DNA of 64,000 bases from Paenibacillus roseus. GTDB taxonomy: Bacteria; Bacillota; Bacilli; Paenibacillales; Paenibacillaceae. Each line of letters starts with the position of its first letter. Positions within the stretch are counted from its first letter, which is position 1. The notes beneath the pieces were generated by a model that was not told the DNA's origin, ran no database searches, and saw nothing but the letters and a program-made list of their open reading frames with translations. The stretch covers positions 1 through 64,000 of the forward strand of contig NZ_JAELUP010000003.1 of NCBI RefSeq assembly GCF_016424485.1. The letters are read 5' to 3'. This document shows, piece by piece, positions 26,680-36,051 of the stretch. The position numbers were made by a program, and so were the translations under genes.

Positions 26680-26892
26680 GGCGCAATCTAAAAATTAGTG
26701 GTTGACATTGAGGAGATAGCAGCGAAGGGGCAGAGGAATTCTGGAGAAACGAACGTGGTCGCCTTTAAAGCCCGATTCCCCCTGCTAGTCTCTATCCTAT
26801 AAAGGAATCGGGCTTTAACAGCGATCGGAAGAATCCTCTGCCACGCAGCGTCCCTCCACCTAGAGGTCAACCACTAGTTTTGGTTTTGAGCC
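26680..26892 (-). mobile_element. MITE-like element, copy 2, with 8-bp target duplication
   Basis: 213 bp, reverse-oriented relative to the copy at 4506-4719 and clearly homologous over its full length (shared blocks TTCTTCCGATCGCTGTT and GAATTCTGGAGAAACGAACG in reverse). Ends are GGCGCAA and TTGAGCC. The exact direct repeat CAATTTCA flanks it (26672-26679 and 26893-26900). Two copies with different 8-bp duplications show that it moved by transposition. Confidence 0.8.
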
Positions 26893-26901
26893 CAATTTCA
26901 A

Positions 26902-26933
26902 AGATAAAAAGACGACAGCATAGAGCTGTCGTC
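26902..26933 (-). terminator. Terminator of the minus-strand gene at 27317
   Basis: GACGACAGC (26911-26919) and GCTGTCGTC (26925-26933) pair around TATAG; read on the minus strand the stem is followed by TTTTTATCTT. Confidence 0.75.
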
Positions 26934-26966
26934 CTGCAGTTTTAGTATAGTTGCTCGTTTAAAGGG

Positions 26967-27317
26967 TCACTCTTGAATCAGTTGATCCGAGTAAACATTA
27001 ACGGTGCCAAAAGAAACCGTAACTCTCACTTTGTAGTAATCTGGCGGGAGGTTGGAAGCTAATAGCAGTTTTTGCGTTGTTGTCTCAAGCGGGCGCACAG
27101 TAACGGAGTTGGAGCCTACCGGAACGTCGCCGTTCGGGGTGACTCTGAGCAACGTAATTTGAACAGATCCATGCCCATTAAAACTCGGATTGTAGGCGGT
27201 AAACTTGTAGGAAACATTACCTTGGAGATAGAAAGGCGCTGATGTTCCAGCTGAAGCGATGGACGATAAGGACAACAACATGATCATCATAATGATGATT
27301 ACAGAAAACTTTCTCAC
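26967..27317 (-). CDS. Small secreted hypothetical protein
   Basis: 116 residues from GTG 27317, which follows AAAGGGAG by 7 bases; an upstream in-frame TTG at 27335 overlaps that site. A signal peptide is clear: FSVIIIMMIMLLSLSSIASA with cleavage after ASA. The mature part is a single predicted beta-sandwich-like domain (YLQGNVSYKFTAYNPSFNG; VTVRPLETTTQKLL; YYKVRVTVSFGTVNVYSDQ). No family recognised. Probably an exported or cell-surface protein. Confidence 0.65.
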   Translation of the reverse strand: MRKFSVIIIMMIMLLSLSSIASAGTSAPFYLQGNVSYKFTAYNPSFNGHGSVQITLLRVTPNGDVPVGSNSVTVRPLETTTQKLLLASNLPPDYYKVRVTVSFGTVNVYSDQLIQE

Positions 27318-27671
27318 AATTACACTCCCTTTCAAAATTAGTATATATATTACATTTTTATTCTATATTTCTATTTCGAATGTGTCAATGTATATATTGA
27401 TAGAAATGTATGATCAGGATTGACTCTGCTTCATAATCATGAGCATGTACATGAGAAGCATTTTGTTTTAAATACCATACACGGGCTACTCAAACAATGA
27501 CTCGAAGGAGTAGTTTTATCATTTTTCACCGAGTTGTCAGAAAGATTTGATTCTATTTCGAACATAGCAGCTTTAATGATTACATGGAGAGATTACTTCG
27601 TTATTATAGTTTTAGTTTGAAGGGCTCCACCCTGATCCATTAATAACCGTATTTGAAAGGAGACAGCTATT
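27318..27671. other. Intergenic region between divergent genes
   Basis: 354 bases, AT-rich, containing the promoters of the secreted-protein gene (minus) and of cydA (plus). No clear Rex-type or other palindrome and no gene found. Confidence 0.5.
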
Positions 27672-29036
27672 GTGATGATAGATACTGTGCTGTGGAGCAG
27701 ATGGTTGACGGGACTGACACTGGCGTTTCATGTCATTTTTGCGACGGTTGGCGTTGGTGTTCCGCTAATGATTGCCATTGCCGAATTCGTAGGTATACGA
27801 AAGAAGGACCCGCATTACATTCTGATGGCCAAACGATGGACGCGAGGATTTGTCATTTCTGTGGCAGTGGGCGTGGTGACCGGAACAGCGATTGCTTTAC
27901 AACTGGCATTGGTTTGGCCGAATTTTATGCAATTGGCAGGAAATGTGATCGCTCTGCCTTTATTCATGGAGGTTTTTGCATTCTTTTTTGAAGCCATCTT
28001 TCTGGGGATTTATTTGTACACGTGGGACCGTTTCCGCAATCCGTATATCCACTGGCTTCTGACTTTACCCGTTGTAGCCGGGGCTAGTATGTCCGCTTTT
28101 TTTATTACGACGGTGAATGGATTTATGAATCAGCCCGGAGGCTTTGTCATGGAAGACGGCCACTTTACGGCAGTGAATCCCTTGCAGGCGATGTTTAATA
28201 CGGCGACCCCCTCAAAGGTATTCCATGTATTGTCCTCAGCCTATTTGACAGGAGCTGCCTTGCTGGCTGGAATTGCGGCCTACGTTATTCTAAGAAAAGG
28301 GGTGTCCTTGTATTACAAGAAAGCATTGAAGCTGATGATGGGTGTTGTTCTCGTCTTCAGCTTGCTGACAACCCTGGCAGGAGATATGTCGGCCAAGTTC
28401 CTGGCGGAGCATCAACCGGAGAAGCTGGCGGCCGCAGAATGGCATTTCGAAACGGAAAGCGGTGCGGATTTGATATTGTTGGGCTGGCTCAATGCCGAAC
28501 AGGAGGTAATCGGAGCGCTTCACATTCCGAAGGCGCTCAGCTTTCTGGCATTTGGCGACTTTGATGCCGAGGTTAAGGGGCTGGAGGAGTTTCCTATCGA
28601 TGAACGACCGCCGCTTCTCGTGCACTATCTGTTTGACCTCATGGCCGGAATCGGTTTTGTAATGTTGGGCGTCGCTCTCCTGTATTTCCTGTTTTCGATC
28701 TGGAAAAAACGCAATGAGTTGAATAAATGGATACTTCGATCCATTGTACTTAGTGCCTTGCTGGGGTTTTTAGGAGTTGAGCTGGGCTGGTTTTACGCAG
28801 AAGTCGGGCGGCAGCCGTGGATTATCCGGGGATATATGCGAGTAGAGGAAGCGGCCACTTCATCGCCGAATGTGAGAATTCTCTTTTTCGTTTTTCTGCT
28901 TCTGTATATTGTATTGGGCGTCATGTGTGTCTTTGTACTAAGGCGCTTATTCCGTCATAAACCGGTTGAAGTGGAGCTGGAGAAGTTGTTGAACGAAAAG
29001 AATAAACAATCTATGCAAAAGGGTGAGTCGGTATGA
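27672..29036 (+). CDS. cydA: Cytochrome bd-type quinol oxidase subunit I
   Basis: 454 residues, GTG 27672 or ATG 27675 behind AAAGGAG. Membrane subunit carrying the b and d hemes; oxidises quinol and reduces oxygen to water. Features: SRWLTGLTLAFHVIFATVGV with the heme-ligand His of the first helix, LPLFMEVFAFFFEAIFLGIY with the conserved Glu residues, and a short quinol loop (GDFDAEVKGLEEFPID) instead of the long loop of the E. coli enzyme. About nine membrane helices. It overlaps cydB by 4 bases in a cydABDC operon. Such oxidases serve low-oxygen or cyanide/sulfide-rich conditions, notable because the next operon would release sulfide. Confidence 0.93.
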   Translation: MMIDTVLWSRWLTGLTLAFHVIFATVGVGVPLMIAIAEFVGIRKKDPHYILMAKRWTRGFVISVAVGVVTGTAIALQLALVWPNFMQLAGNVIALPLFMEVFAFFFEAIFLGIYLYTWDRFRNPYIHWLLTLPVVAGASMSAFFITTVNGFMNQPGGFVMEDGHFTAVNPLQAMFNTATPSKVFHVLSSAYLTGAALLAGIAAYVILRKGVSLYYKKALKLMMGVVLVFSLLTTLAGDMSAKFLAEHQPEKLAAAEWHFETESGADLILLGWLNAEQEVIGALHIPKALSFLAFGDFDAEVKGLEEFPIDERPPLLVHYLFDLMAGIGFVMLGVALLYFLFSIWKKRNELNKWILRSIVLSALLGFLGVELGWFYAEVGRQPWIIRGYMRVEEAATSSPNVRILFFVFLLLYIVLGVMCVFVLRRLFRHKPVEVELEKLLNEKNKQSMQKGESV

Positions 29037-30049
29037 TCAATTATGAATTGATAGGCATTTCGGTGCTTTGGCTGTTTTTATACGGCTATTTGATCGTGGC
29101 CTCCATAGATTACGGTGCCGGTTTTTTTGCCTTCTATGCTCGCCTGACGAAACAGGATCACTTGATCAATCGTTTGATCTCCCGTTATTTATCCCCGGTT
29201 TGGGAGATTACGAATGTATTTTTTGTGTTTTTCTTCGTGGGTATCGTCGGTTTTTTCCCCGACACGGCCTACTATTATGGCTCTGCCCTGCTTGTTCCGG
29301 GAAGTATCGCTATTATTCTGCTGGCTATTCGCGGCTCCTTTTACGCATTTGAGAATTACGGCTCCAAAGAAAATATCGTCTACCTGTTTTTATATGGAGC
29401 AACGGGTTTGCTGATTCCGGCTTCTTTGTCGGTAGCGCTGACCCTTTCCGAAGGCGGTTTTATTATGGAAGAAGGCGGGACGGTTTCTCTGGATTATTTG
29501 GCGCTGATGATCAGCCCGTTATCCTGGAGCATCGTCGCATTGGCCATTGTATCGGTGCTGTTTATTAGTGGTTCGTTCCTGTCCTATTATGCTTCCCGAG
29601 CGGGCGATCAACCAGCGCTTAAGTTGATGCGGACCTATGCCTTATTTTGGAGCATGCCAACCATCATTGCCGCACTAACGGCATTTATTTATCTCTCTCA
29701 ACACAATGGGCGGCATTTTCAAAACATGATGGATTTATGGTGGCTGCTGGCGCTTTCCGTTGGTTTTTTTATGATATCCGTGTGGCTGCTGTACAACGGA
29801 CGCCGTTATGGGCTGGCCTTCATCTGTGTCATGCTGCAGTTTTTTTGTGCCTTTTTTGCTTACGGCATCGGGCAATATCCTTATATTCTGGACCCGTATA
29901 TTACCATTCAAGGCGGCGCTACGCACGAATCGATGGGCGTTGCACTGGTGATTGCCTTTGTCGGCGGCCTCTTCCTGCTGATTCCGTCCCTTATTCTGGT
30001 CTTCAGGCTGTTTCTGTTTGATGCGGATTATGTAAAAGGCAAAAAATAA
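29033..30049 (+). CDS. cydB: Cytochrome bd-type quinol oxidase subunit II
   Basis: 338 residues, eight or more membrane helices. The N-terminal ISVLWLFLYGYLIVASIDYG carries the family Y-x-x-D-G-type motif (ASIDYGAGFF), followed by YLSPVWEITNVFFVFFFVG with the conserved Trp-Glu pair. The ATG overlaps the cydA stop (ATGA). It stabilises the hemes of CydA. Confidence 0.92.
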   Translation: MINYELIGISVLWLFLYGYLIVASIDYGAGFFAFYARLTKQDHLINRLISRYLSPVWEITNVFFVFFFVGIVGFFPDTAYYYGSALLVPGSIAIILLAIRGSFYAFENYGSKENIVYLFLYGATGLLIPASLSVALTLSEGGFIMEEGGTVSLDYLALMISPLSWSIVALAIVSVLFISGSFLSYYASRAGDQPALKLMRTYALFWSMPTIIAALTAFIYLSQHNGRHFQNMMDLWWLLALSVGFFMISVWLLYNGRRYGLAFICVMLQFFCAFFAYGIGQYPYILDPYITIQGGATHESMGVALVIAFVGGLFLLIPSLILVFRLFLFDADYVKGKK

Positions 30050-30099
30050 ACCAACGCGTGGATGATATGCAGAATTAGCTATAAAGGAGGGGACTCATC

Positions 30100-31920
30100 G
30101 TGAAAAAGAAAACGGGTTTGATCTCTGAGCAAATGTCCGCGCAAAGGAAACGCCTTGTTCTCTTGGGGGGCATGTCTCTTGCGCTCGGTGCAGCTATTGT
30201 TGGCCAGGCAGCATTGCTCGCGGAATCGGTTGAGAAGATATTTGTGCAGCGTGCTTCTTTTTCGTCGGTTGCGGTCATTCTTGGCATTTTGCTGGCCGTC
30301 ATGGCTGCGCGTACGTTGCTGTCGTATGGAAATGGGCGTATCGGTTTGCGGATGGCTGCCAGCGCCAAAACGGATATGCGGGCAGCGTTGCTGCGAAAGC
30401 TGACCAGAGCCTCCATGCCGGCGGCGCTTCGCGGGCAAACGGGCGGGAAGGTGAGTGTGGCGCTGGATGCCGTGGATGAGGCGGACAGTTATTTCAGCCA
30501 GTATATGCCGCGAATGATGGAAGCTGCCGTTATTCCTATTCTGATATTGGTCGTTGTTTTTACCCAACATATGAATTCCGGATTCATCATGCTGGTTACC
30601 GCCCCCTTTATCCCGATATTCATGATACTGGTGGGGCTCAAAACAAAGAACAAATCCGAGGAGAAGTTTGCGCAGCTGGCCGAATTTTCCGGCACGTTTC
30701 TCGACTCTCTTCAAGGACTCGTTTCGTTGAAGCTGTTCGGTCGGGCGCGTCAACATGAGCAGGAGATTGAACGCAGCAGCATTGGATACCGGGATGCGAC
30801 GATGGACATTTTGCGAATCGCGTTTACCAACACTTTCATGCTGGAATCCATCGTAATGCTTGGCATCGGCATTGTTGCGCTTGAGCTGGCGCTTCAATTG
30901 CTGATTTTCAAATCGCTCTCCTTCCACACCGCCTTTTTGATCCTGCTGCTGGCGCCCGAGTTTTACAGTCTGTTAAAAAATACGGGTACTGCTTTTCACA
31001 GCGGTCGTACCAGCATGGGGGCAATCGGTAAGGTGGAAGAGATGCTTGCGGGAACCCGGGATGAAGGAGCAGTAAATCCTAGGCGGGAGGATGGCGGAAT
31101 TACGGATGGAATAAGCGGGGCCGACAGGATGATTACGGCGAACAAGCCAGGGAGCGACGATATGAGTTTGACCCGGATGCCGCCAATCATTGAGCTGAGG
31201 GATGTCCGGTTTCGGTATGCGCCGGATTCCTTCGAGCTTGCAGTGGGTAACATTTCGTTTGGACCTGGGAAGCATATTGCCATTGTCGGGAAAAGCGGGT
31301 CCGGCAAAACAACCTTGATGCATCTCATTGCCGGACTGCTGAAGCCGTCATCGGGAGAAGTGCTTGTAAACGGAACTCCGCTTATGCATTACGATGAGGA
31401 TTCATGGTTTGGCCATGTGAGCTACATTACGCAGCATCCTTATATATTTGCCGGTACGTTTGCTGACAATATCGCGATAGGCGCGGGTCGGGCCGTCTCA
31501 AGGGATGACGTCGTTCAGGCGGCTGCAGCCGCCGGGCTTGCTGCGGTCGCATCCGAACTTGAGCATGGCTATGACACCCTTGTCGGCGAAGGAGGCAGGG
31601 GGTTGTCAGGCGGGGAGAAGCAGCGGCTTGCGCTGGCACGCGCTTTTTTGAAGCGGCCAGCCGTCATTTTATTTGATGAACCCACGGTGGGATTGGATTT
31701 GCAAACCGAACGCGTCCTGCAGCAGTCCATTGCCTTGCTTGCAAGCAAGGCAACCATGATAACCGTGGCGCACCGATTGTATACGATAAGAAATGCCGAC
31801 AACATCATGTTTATGGGCGATGGAACTCTGCTGGGCTGCGGGCGGCATGAGGAGCTTCTTGATTGTCTGCCCGAATATGCCGAAATGGTGGATGCCCATC
31901 GGAAGGGGGGCTTCGCATGA
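30100..31920 (+). CDS. cydD: Thiol reductant ABC exporter subunit CydD
   Basis: 606 residues from GTG 30100, 8 bases after AAGGAGG. N-terminal transmembrane domain of six helices, then a nucleotide-binding domain: Walker A VGKSGSGKTT near 393, signature GLSGGEKQRLALARAF, Walker B VILFDEPTVG. Half of the CydDC heterodimer, which exports cysteine or glutathione and is needed to assemble cytochrome bd. A low-complexity, charged linker of about 45 residues (around GAVNPRREDGGITDG) between the domains is longer than usual. It overlaps cydC by 4 bases. Confidence 0.9.
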   Translation: MKKKTGLISEQMSAQRKRLVLLGGMSLALGAAIVGQAALLAESVEKIFVQRASFSSVAVILGILLAVMAARTLLSYGNGRIGLRMAASAKTDMRAALLRKLTRASMPAALRGQTGGKVSVALDAVDEADSYFSQYMPRMMEAAVIPILILVVVFTQHMNSGFIMLVTAPFIPIFMILVGLKTKNKSEEKFAQLAEFSGTFLDSLQGLVSLKLFGRARQHEQEIERSSIGYRDATMDILRIAFTNTFMLESIVMLGIGIVALELALQLLIFKSLSFHTAFLILLLAPEFYSLLKNTGTAFHSGRTSMGAIGKVEEMLAGTRDEGAVNPRREDGGITDGISGADRMITANKPGSDDMSLTRMPPIIELRDVRFRYAPDSFELAVGNISFGPGKHIAIVGKSGSGKTTLMHLIAGLLKPSSGEVLVNGTPLMHYDEDSWFGHVSYITQHPYIFAGTFADNIAIGAGRAVSRDDVVQAAAAAGLAAVASELEHGYDTLVGEGGRGLSGGEKQRLALARAFLKRPAVILFDEPTVGLDLQTERVLQQSIALLASKATMITVAHRLYTIRNADNIMFMGDGTLLGCGRHEELLDCLPEYAEMVDAHRKGGFA

Positions 31921-33647
31921 ATGAACTGGCTATTCTAACGAAGGCGATGATTCAGGAACGTAAGGATATTGCCATGGCCATCATCGGCGGATTCATTGCC
32001 GGCATCGCGGGCGTAAGCCTCTTTTCGCTTAGTGGATATCTCATTTCAAAGACGGTATTCGCCCCGCCACTCTATACCTTGATTGTGCTGACGTCCCTGG
32101 TAAAAATACTGGGTCTGCTCCGGGCGGCCAGCCGATACGCTGAACGCTTGTATGCCCATCGGGCAACGTTTTCTCTGCTCAGCCGCTTGCGCACATCGTT
32201 TTTTGCCAAGCTTATTCCTTTAACGCCAGGGATACTAGGCAAGAAGCGGAGTGGTGAGCTGCTTGCGCGAATCGTTGGCGATGTAGAAAGCCTGCAGCAT
32301 TATTTTTTGCGCGTTGCTTATCCCCCAATCATCGTTGTCATGGTGTTTTTGGCTACGGTATTGTATACGTCCGCCTTTTCGATCTGGATTGCCTGTTTGT
32401 TTGTGGTGGGAATGCTGGCTGCGGCTTTTGTGGTTCCGGGGCTTGTGTTGCTTGGGCTGAGGAAGGTGCATGGACGTGTTCGCCGACAACGAACGGTGTT
32501 TTCAACTGAAGTGACTGAATTGCTTTACGGGTTCCGCGACTTAAAAGTATATGGACAGCTGAATAAGCGGGAAGAGCAGTTGCAGCATGCCTCGTCAGCA
32601 CTATCAGAGGAACAGCAGGCATCTGCCGTACACTTGCTGCGGGGGCAATCGCTGCATGCTTTTGTGATGTATCTCATTTCCTGGGGTGTGTTGGTACTGG
32701 GCGCTTATTTGATTATGAACGGTTCGTTTGCCGGCGTGTTTCTGGCTATGCTGGTCATGACTTCGCTTACGGTGTTTGAAGAAGCTGCTCCGATGGCCAC
32801 ACTGCCTGCTTATAAACAGGATAGCGAGCATGCGGCAAAGCGGCTTGCGGAAACAGTTCTTGCTGCTGACGTGCAAGCACCGCAGCCAACCGCTATCCTA
32901 TCCGGTAATCAGGCCGTTTCGTTGGAGTTATGCGGGGTTTCGTTTCAATATGAAGATGAATGGCGTCCTGCACTCAGAGACGTTTCCCTGCATTTTCCCG
33001 CGGGATCAAAAACGGCCATTGTCGGACCGAGCGGATCAGGGAAAACAACGATCATTGAGTTGCTGCTCAAGCTGCGTGCCTCGACATCCGGCCAGATTCG
33101 TATAAACGATGTTTCGATTGATCAACTGGATGATGCGAGCATTTGGCAAGCTTCAAATGTTGTAATGCAGTACAGTCATTTTTTTCGGGGAACGATTCGG
33201 GACAATCTGCTGCTGGGCGAGGAGCGTTATACCGACCAAGCGTTGTCCGCCATACTGGATAAAGCGCAGCTGACGAATAAATCTCTGGACGATGCAGTTT
33301 ATGAGAAGGGGGAGAACTTGTCGGATGGAGAGAAGCAACGCATTGCCCTTGCCCGGGCAATGCTCCGGAAAGGACGTTTATGGTTTTTGGATGAACCGAC
33401 GTCTTCACTGGATTATATTACCGAGCGGCTCGTCTTCAGACAACTGTTGTCACAGGCACGGGATGATACGCTTATTCTGATATGCCATCGGTTGACCGGC
33501 TTGGAAGAAATGGACCGAATCGTGGTCATGGACCATGGAAGAATCATGGAAGCGGGCACGTATGCAGAGCTAATGGAGCAAAAGGGCTATTTTTATGAAA
33601 TGAAGCAAATTGAGCTGCAAATGGTAGGTGAGCAGTGCGAAGTCTAG
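31917..33647 (+). CDS. cydC: Thiol reductant ABC exporter subunit CydC
   Basis: 576 residues from ATG 31917, which overlaps the cydD stop. Six-helix transmembrane domain starting near VSLFSLSGYLISKTVFAPPL, a CydC-typical sequence, then ATPase domain with Walker A VGPSGSGKTT, the signature NLSDGEKQRIALARAM (Asp in place of the second Gly of LSGGE), and Walker B LWFLDEPTSS. The degenerate signature fits the asymmetric ATP sites of heterodimeric exporters. The stop codon lies inside the terminator stem. Confidence 0.9.
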   Translation: MNELAILTKAMIQERKDIAMAIIGGFIAGIAGVSLFSLSGYLISKTVFAPPLYTLIVLTSLVKILGLLRAASRYAERLYAHRATFSLLSRLRTSFFAKLIPLTPGILGKKRSGELLARIVGDVESLQHYFLRVAYPPIIVVMVFLATVLYTSAFSIWIACLFVVGMLAAAFVVPGLVLLGLRKVHGRVRRQRTVFSTEVTELLYGFRDLKVYGQLNKREEQLQHASSALSEEQQASAVHLLRGQSLHAFVMYLISWGVLVLGAYLIMNGSFAGVFLAMLVMTSLTVFEEAAPMATLPAYKQDSEHAAKRLAETVLAADVQAPQPTAILSGNQAVSLELCGVSFQYEDEWRPALRDVSLHFPAGSKTAIVGPSGSGKTTIIELLLKLRASTSGQIRINDVSIDQLDDASIWQASNVVMQYSHFFRGTIRDNLLLGEERYTDQALSAILDKAQLTNKSLDDAVYEKGENLSDGEKQRIALARAMLRKGRLWFLDEPTSSLDYITERLVFRQLLSQARDDTLILICHRLTGLEEMDRIVVMDHGRIMEAGTYAELMEQKGYFYEMKQIELQMVGEQCEV

Positions 33648-33685
33648 GACGGTCTTGTTCCTAGTCTGCGCTACTGCTTTTTTTT
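33632..33685 (+). terminator. Terminator of cydABDC, overlapping the end of cydC
   Basis: GCAGTGCGAAGTCTAGGAC pairs with GTTCCTAGTCTGCGCTACTGC and is followed by eight Ts. The left arm is within the last codons of cydC. A close relative of this structure ends the alpha-mannosidase gene (51851-51900). Confidence 0.8.
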
Positions 33686-34205
33686 GTATTGTTTATACCC
33701 AACTGTGCAAAATAAAGGAAACTGCGAGGATGACCATCATGAAACACAATAAACGACCAAGCAGATTGCAATCCCTGATTGCCGCGCACATGCGGGTGGC
33801 AATTTCTTTAGAAACACAAATATTTTTCATTTCCTATTGGATTAATTGGAAAAATATCTTGTCGAATCGTTTAGGAGATGTTATTATCTAATAACGATAA
33901 TTAATTATCTTAATTTGATATTAAATGGCGGATGAAACTGGCCTGACGACAGGAAGTATTCTTTTACCCAAAACGTGTAAATCCGATGGGTTTAGTATAA
34001 ATAATCGTTGACAAGTGGTTATGGTCGAATATAATATTAAATTATGGTTTTTAGTTATCATAAAATGATAATAAAAGAGATCGATCAAACGATTTGAAGG
34101 TCTCATTTTCCTTGCTATATAAGTCGAAATAAGTCGAACTAAAGAAACGAAGGCCCTTGCTCAACTTTCATTCGTTTAACTTATATAGGATGACGCAACG
34201 GGAAG
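33686..34205. other. Intergenic region before the ergothioneine operon
   Basis: 520 bases, AT-rich. It holds a 50-codon frame (33739-33891) with a weak GAGG site but no family or convincing composition; a hairpin inside that frame (ATTGCC...GGCAAT, 33779-33804) followed by TTTCTTT, perhaps a terminator; and the promoter at 34008-34035. The long leader (about 170 bases) contains short repeats such as AAGTCGAA twice but no riboswitch I can recognise. Confidence 0.5.
34008..34035 (+). promoter_or_regulatory. Sigma-A promoter of the ergothioneine operon
   Basis: Consensus TTGACA (34008-34013) and TATAAT (34030-34035) separated by 16 bases. It is the only strong promoter match in front of the operon and leaves a leader of about 175 bases. 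Confidence 0.7.
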
Positions 34206-34217
34206 GTGAGTCCTTTT

Positions 34218-35384
34218 ATGTTTCAAAGAAAGGATGCGAAGACGATGAGCGATGCGGCTCTGGAGTTTAAACAAGTAAGCAAAAGCTACGGTGGCGGGGG
34301 ATTTGTCTTGAATCAATTTGATTTGACCGTTCCCAAAGGGCGCATCGTAACGTTGATCGGGCCTTCCGGTTGCGGCAAGACGACAATTCTCAAACTGATT
34401 AACCGTCTGATTGAGCCGGAGAGCGGGAGCATTTTGTTGGAAGGAACGGATATCGGCTCACTGGACCCGGTAGAGCTGCGGCGAAATATCGGTTATGTCA
34501 TTCAGCAGATCGGATTGTTTCCGCATATGACAATTGAGGACAATATCTCGCTCGTCCCCCGGCTGAAAGGCGAATCGAAAAAAGCGCTTGTCGGTAAAGT
34601 AGAAGAGCTGCTGCGTTTAATCGGACTGGAGCCTGAGCAGTATCGTAAACGATATCCGCATGAACTGAGCGGCGGCCAGCAGCAGCGGATCGGCGTAGCG
34701 CGAGCGCTGGCAGCGAATCCTTCGATTATTTTGATGGATGAACCGTTCAGCGCGCTTGACCCGATCAGCCGCATTCAGCTTCAGAAAGAGCTGATTTACT
34801 TAAACAAGCAGGTGAAGAAAACAATCGTCTTTGTTACCCATGATATCGACGAAGCATTGAAAATTGCCGATCACATCATTTTATTGAAAGACGGCGCGAT
34901 CGTTCAGGCAGCATCGCCGGAACAACTGCTGCAAAGCCCGGCCAACGATTTTGTCCGCGAATTTATTGGAGCGGATAGATTTCGTGCAGAGGAAGTACAG
35001 CGGACAGCCCATGATGTAATGGAAGACGCTGTATCAATCGGGCAGCAGGCATCAATCGCGGATGTGTTGGAGCAGCTTGGTCGGAATCAGATCAGCAACC
35101 TGGTCGTTACTTCTCAGGAGAACAGTGTCGTCGGCATCATTGGCTTCGAGCAACTCCGCTATTCCAATGAATCAGCAGCCCACTCAACGAGAGTGAAGCA
35201 GATTACGAAGGATGTTCCTACTGTGCAGAAACATACGCCTCTGGATAAACTATCGGGCTTATTGGCAGAGCATCCGATTATACCGGTTGTAGATGAGAGC
35301 CACAAGCTTTGCGGCATTGTCACGCAAGCCGGTTTCATCAAAAAGATAGGTCTGAGCCGTGAAAGAGGGGAGGTTGTCCTTTGA
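34218..35384 (+). CDS. Betaine-type ABC importer ATPase with CBS pair (candidate ergothioneine importer)
   Basis: 388 residues from ATG 34218, which follows GGAAGGTGAG; ATG 34245 behind AAAGGA is a possible shorter start. Walker A GPSGCGKTT, Q-loop VIQQIGLFPHM, signature ELSGGQQQRIGVARAL, Walker B IILMDEPFSA, H-loop VTHDIDEAL; the C-terminal third is a CBS-domain pair (VMEDAVSIGQQASI ... HPIIPVVDESHKL), as in OpuCA/ProV/GbuA. These importers carry quaternary amines; the ergothioneine importer EgtUV belongs to this family. Placed in front of ergothioneine-degradation genes, ergothioneine (a trimethyl betaine) is the best substrate guess; choline, carnitine or glycine betaine remain possible. 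Confidence 0.82.
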   Translation: MFQRKDAKTMSDAALEFKQVSKSYGGGGFVLNQFDLTVPKGRIVTLIGPSGCGKTTILKLINRLIEPESGSILLEGTDIGSLDPVELRRNIGYVIQQIGLFPHMTIEDNISLVPRLKGESKKALVGKVEELLRLIGLEPEQYRKRYPHELSGGQQQRIGVARALAANPSIILMDEPFSALDPISRIQLQKELIYLNKQVKKTIVFVTHDIDEALKIADHIILLKDGAIVQAASPEQLLQSPANDFVREFIGADRFRAEEVQRTAHDVMEDAVSIGQQASIADVLEQLGRNQISNLVVTSQENSVVGIIGFEQLRYSNESAAHSTRVKQITKDVPTVQKHTPLDKLSGLLAEHPIIPVVDESHKLCGIVTQAGFIKKIGLSRERGEVVL

Positions 35385-36037
35385 GTCTATTTTGGGAAAC
35401 GATACAATCGGACTGGCCAAAAATTGTGCAAAAAACGCTGGAGCATGTGGAATTATCATTTATCTCCATTATCCTTGCATGTTTGATTGCCATTCCGACT
35501 GGCATTTATATGACGACGCACAAACGGCTTGCCAATAGTGTCATTACGGTCGTATCCGTTATCCAGACGATTCCGAGTCTGGCGCTGTTTGGCTTCATGA
35601 TCCCGCTGCTGGGCATCGGGAAGACGCCTGCGATTGTTGCGCTGACCTTGTATGCGCTGCTGCCGATCCTGCAAAATACGTACTCAGGGATTCTAAGCGT
35701 ATCGCCCAATTTGATTGAAGCAGGAACGGGAATGGGCATGACCCGTCGTCAAATTTTGTGGATGGTGCAATTGCCAATCGCCCGCAGCTTTATCCTGGCG
35801 GGTATCCGGCTTGTCACGGTGCAAACGATTAGCTTGGCGACGATTGCCACATATATCGCTGCAGGCGGTCTGGGCGATATCATTACGCGCGGAATGTCGG
35901 CTCTGAATACGAATATGATCCTGACAGGCGCGATCCCGGTTTCTCTTCTGGTTATTGCGGCAAATATTTTACTATATGGATTGAACCGTTTGTTAACGCC
36001 GAAAGGCTTGCGTCAACAAAAAAATACAACAGGGTAA
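35381..36037 (+). CDS. Betaine-type ABC importer permease
   Basis: 218 residues from TTG 35381, overlapping the ATPase stop by 4 bases. OpuCB/OpuBB-type permease with about six helices: HVELSFISIILACLIAIPTG, then IQTIPSLALFGFMIPLLGIG, and the coupling loop GTGMGMTRRQILWMVQLPIA. It lacks the fused C-terminal binding domain that EgtU-type proteins of some species carry; here the binding protein is a separate lipoprotein gene 14 bases downstream. Confidence 0.87.
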   Translation: MSLFWETIQSDWPKIVQKTLEHVELSFISIILACLIAIPTGIYMTTHKRLANSVITVVSVIQTIPSLALFGFMIPLLGIGKTPAIVALTLYALLPILQNTYSGILSVSPNLIEAGTGMGMTRRQILWMVQLPIARSFILAGIRLVTVQTISLATIATYIAAGGLGDIITRGMSALNTNMILTGAIPVSLLVIAANILLYGLNRLLTPKGLRQQKNTTG

Positions 36038-36051
36038 AGGGGAACTTCAAC

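Noticed and set aside
33739..33891. A 50-codon frame with a GAGG site upstream of the ergothioneine operon
   Set aside because: No family, a hairpin lies inside it and composition is that of intergenic DNA; a real small protein cannot be excluded.
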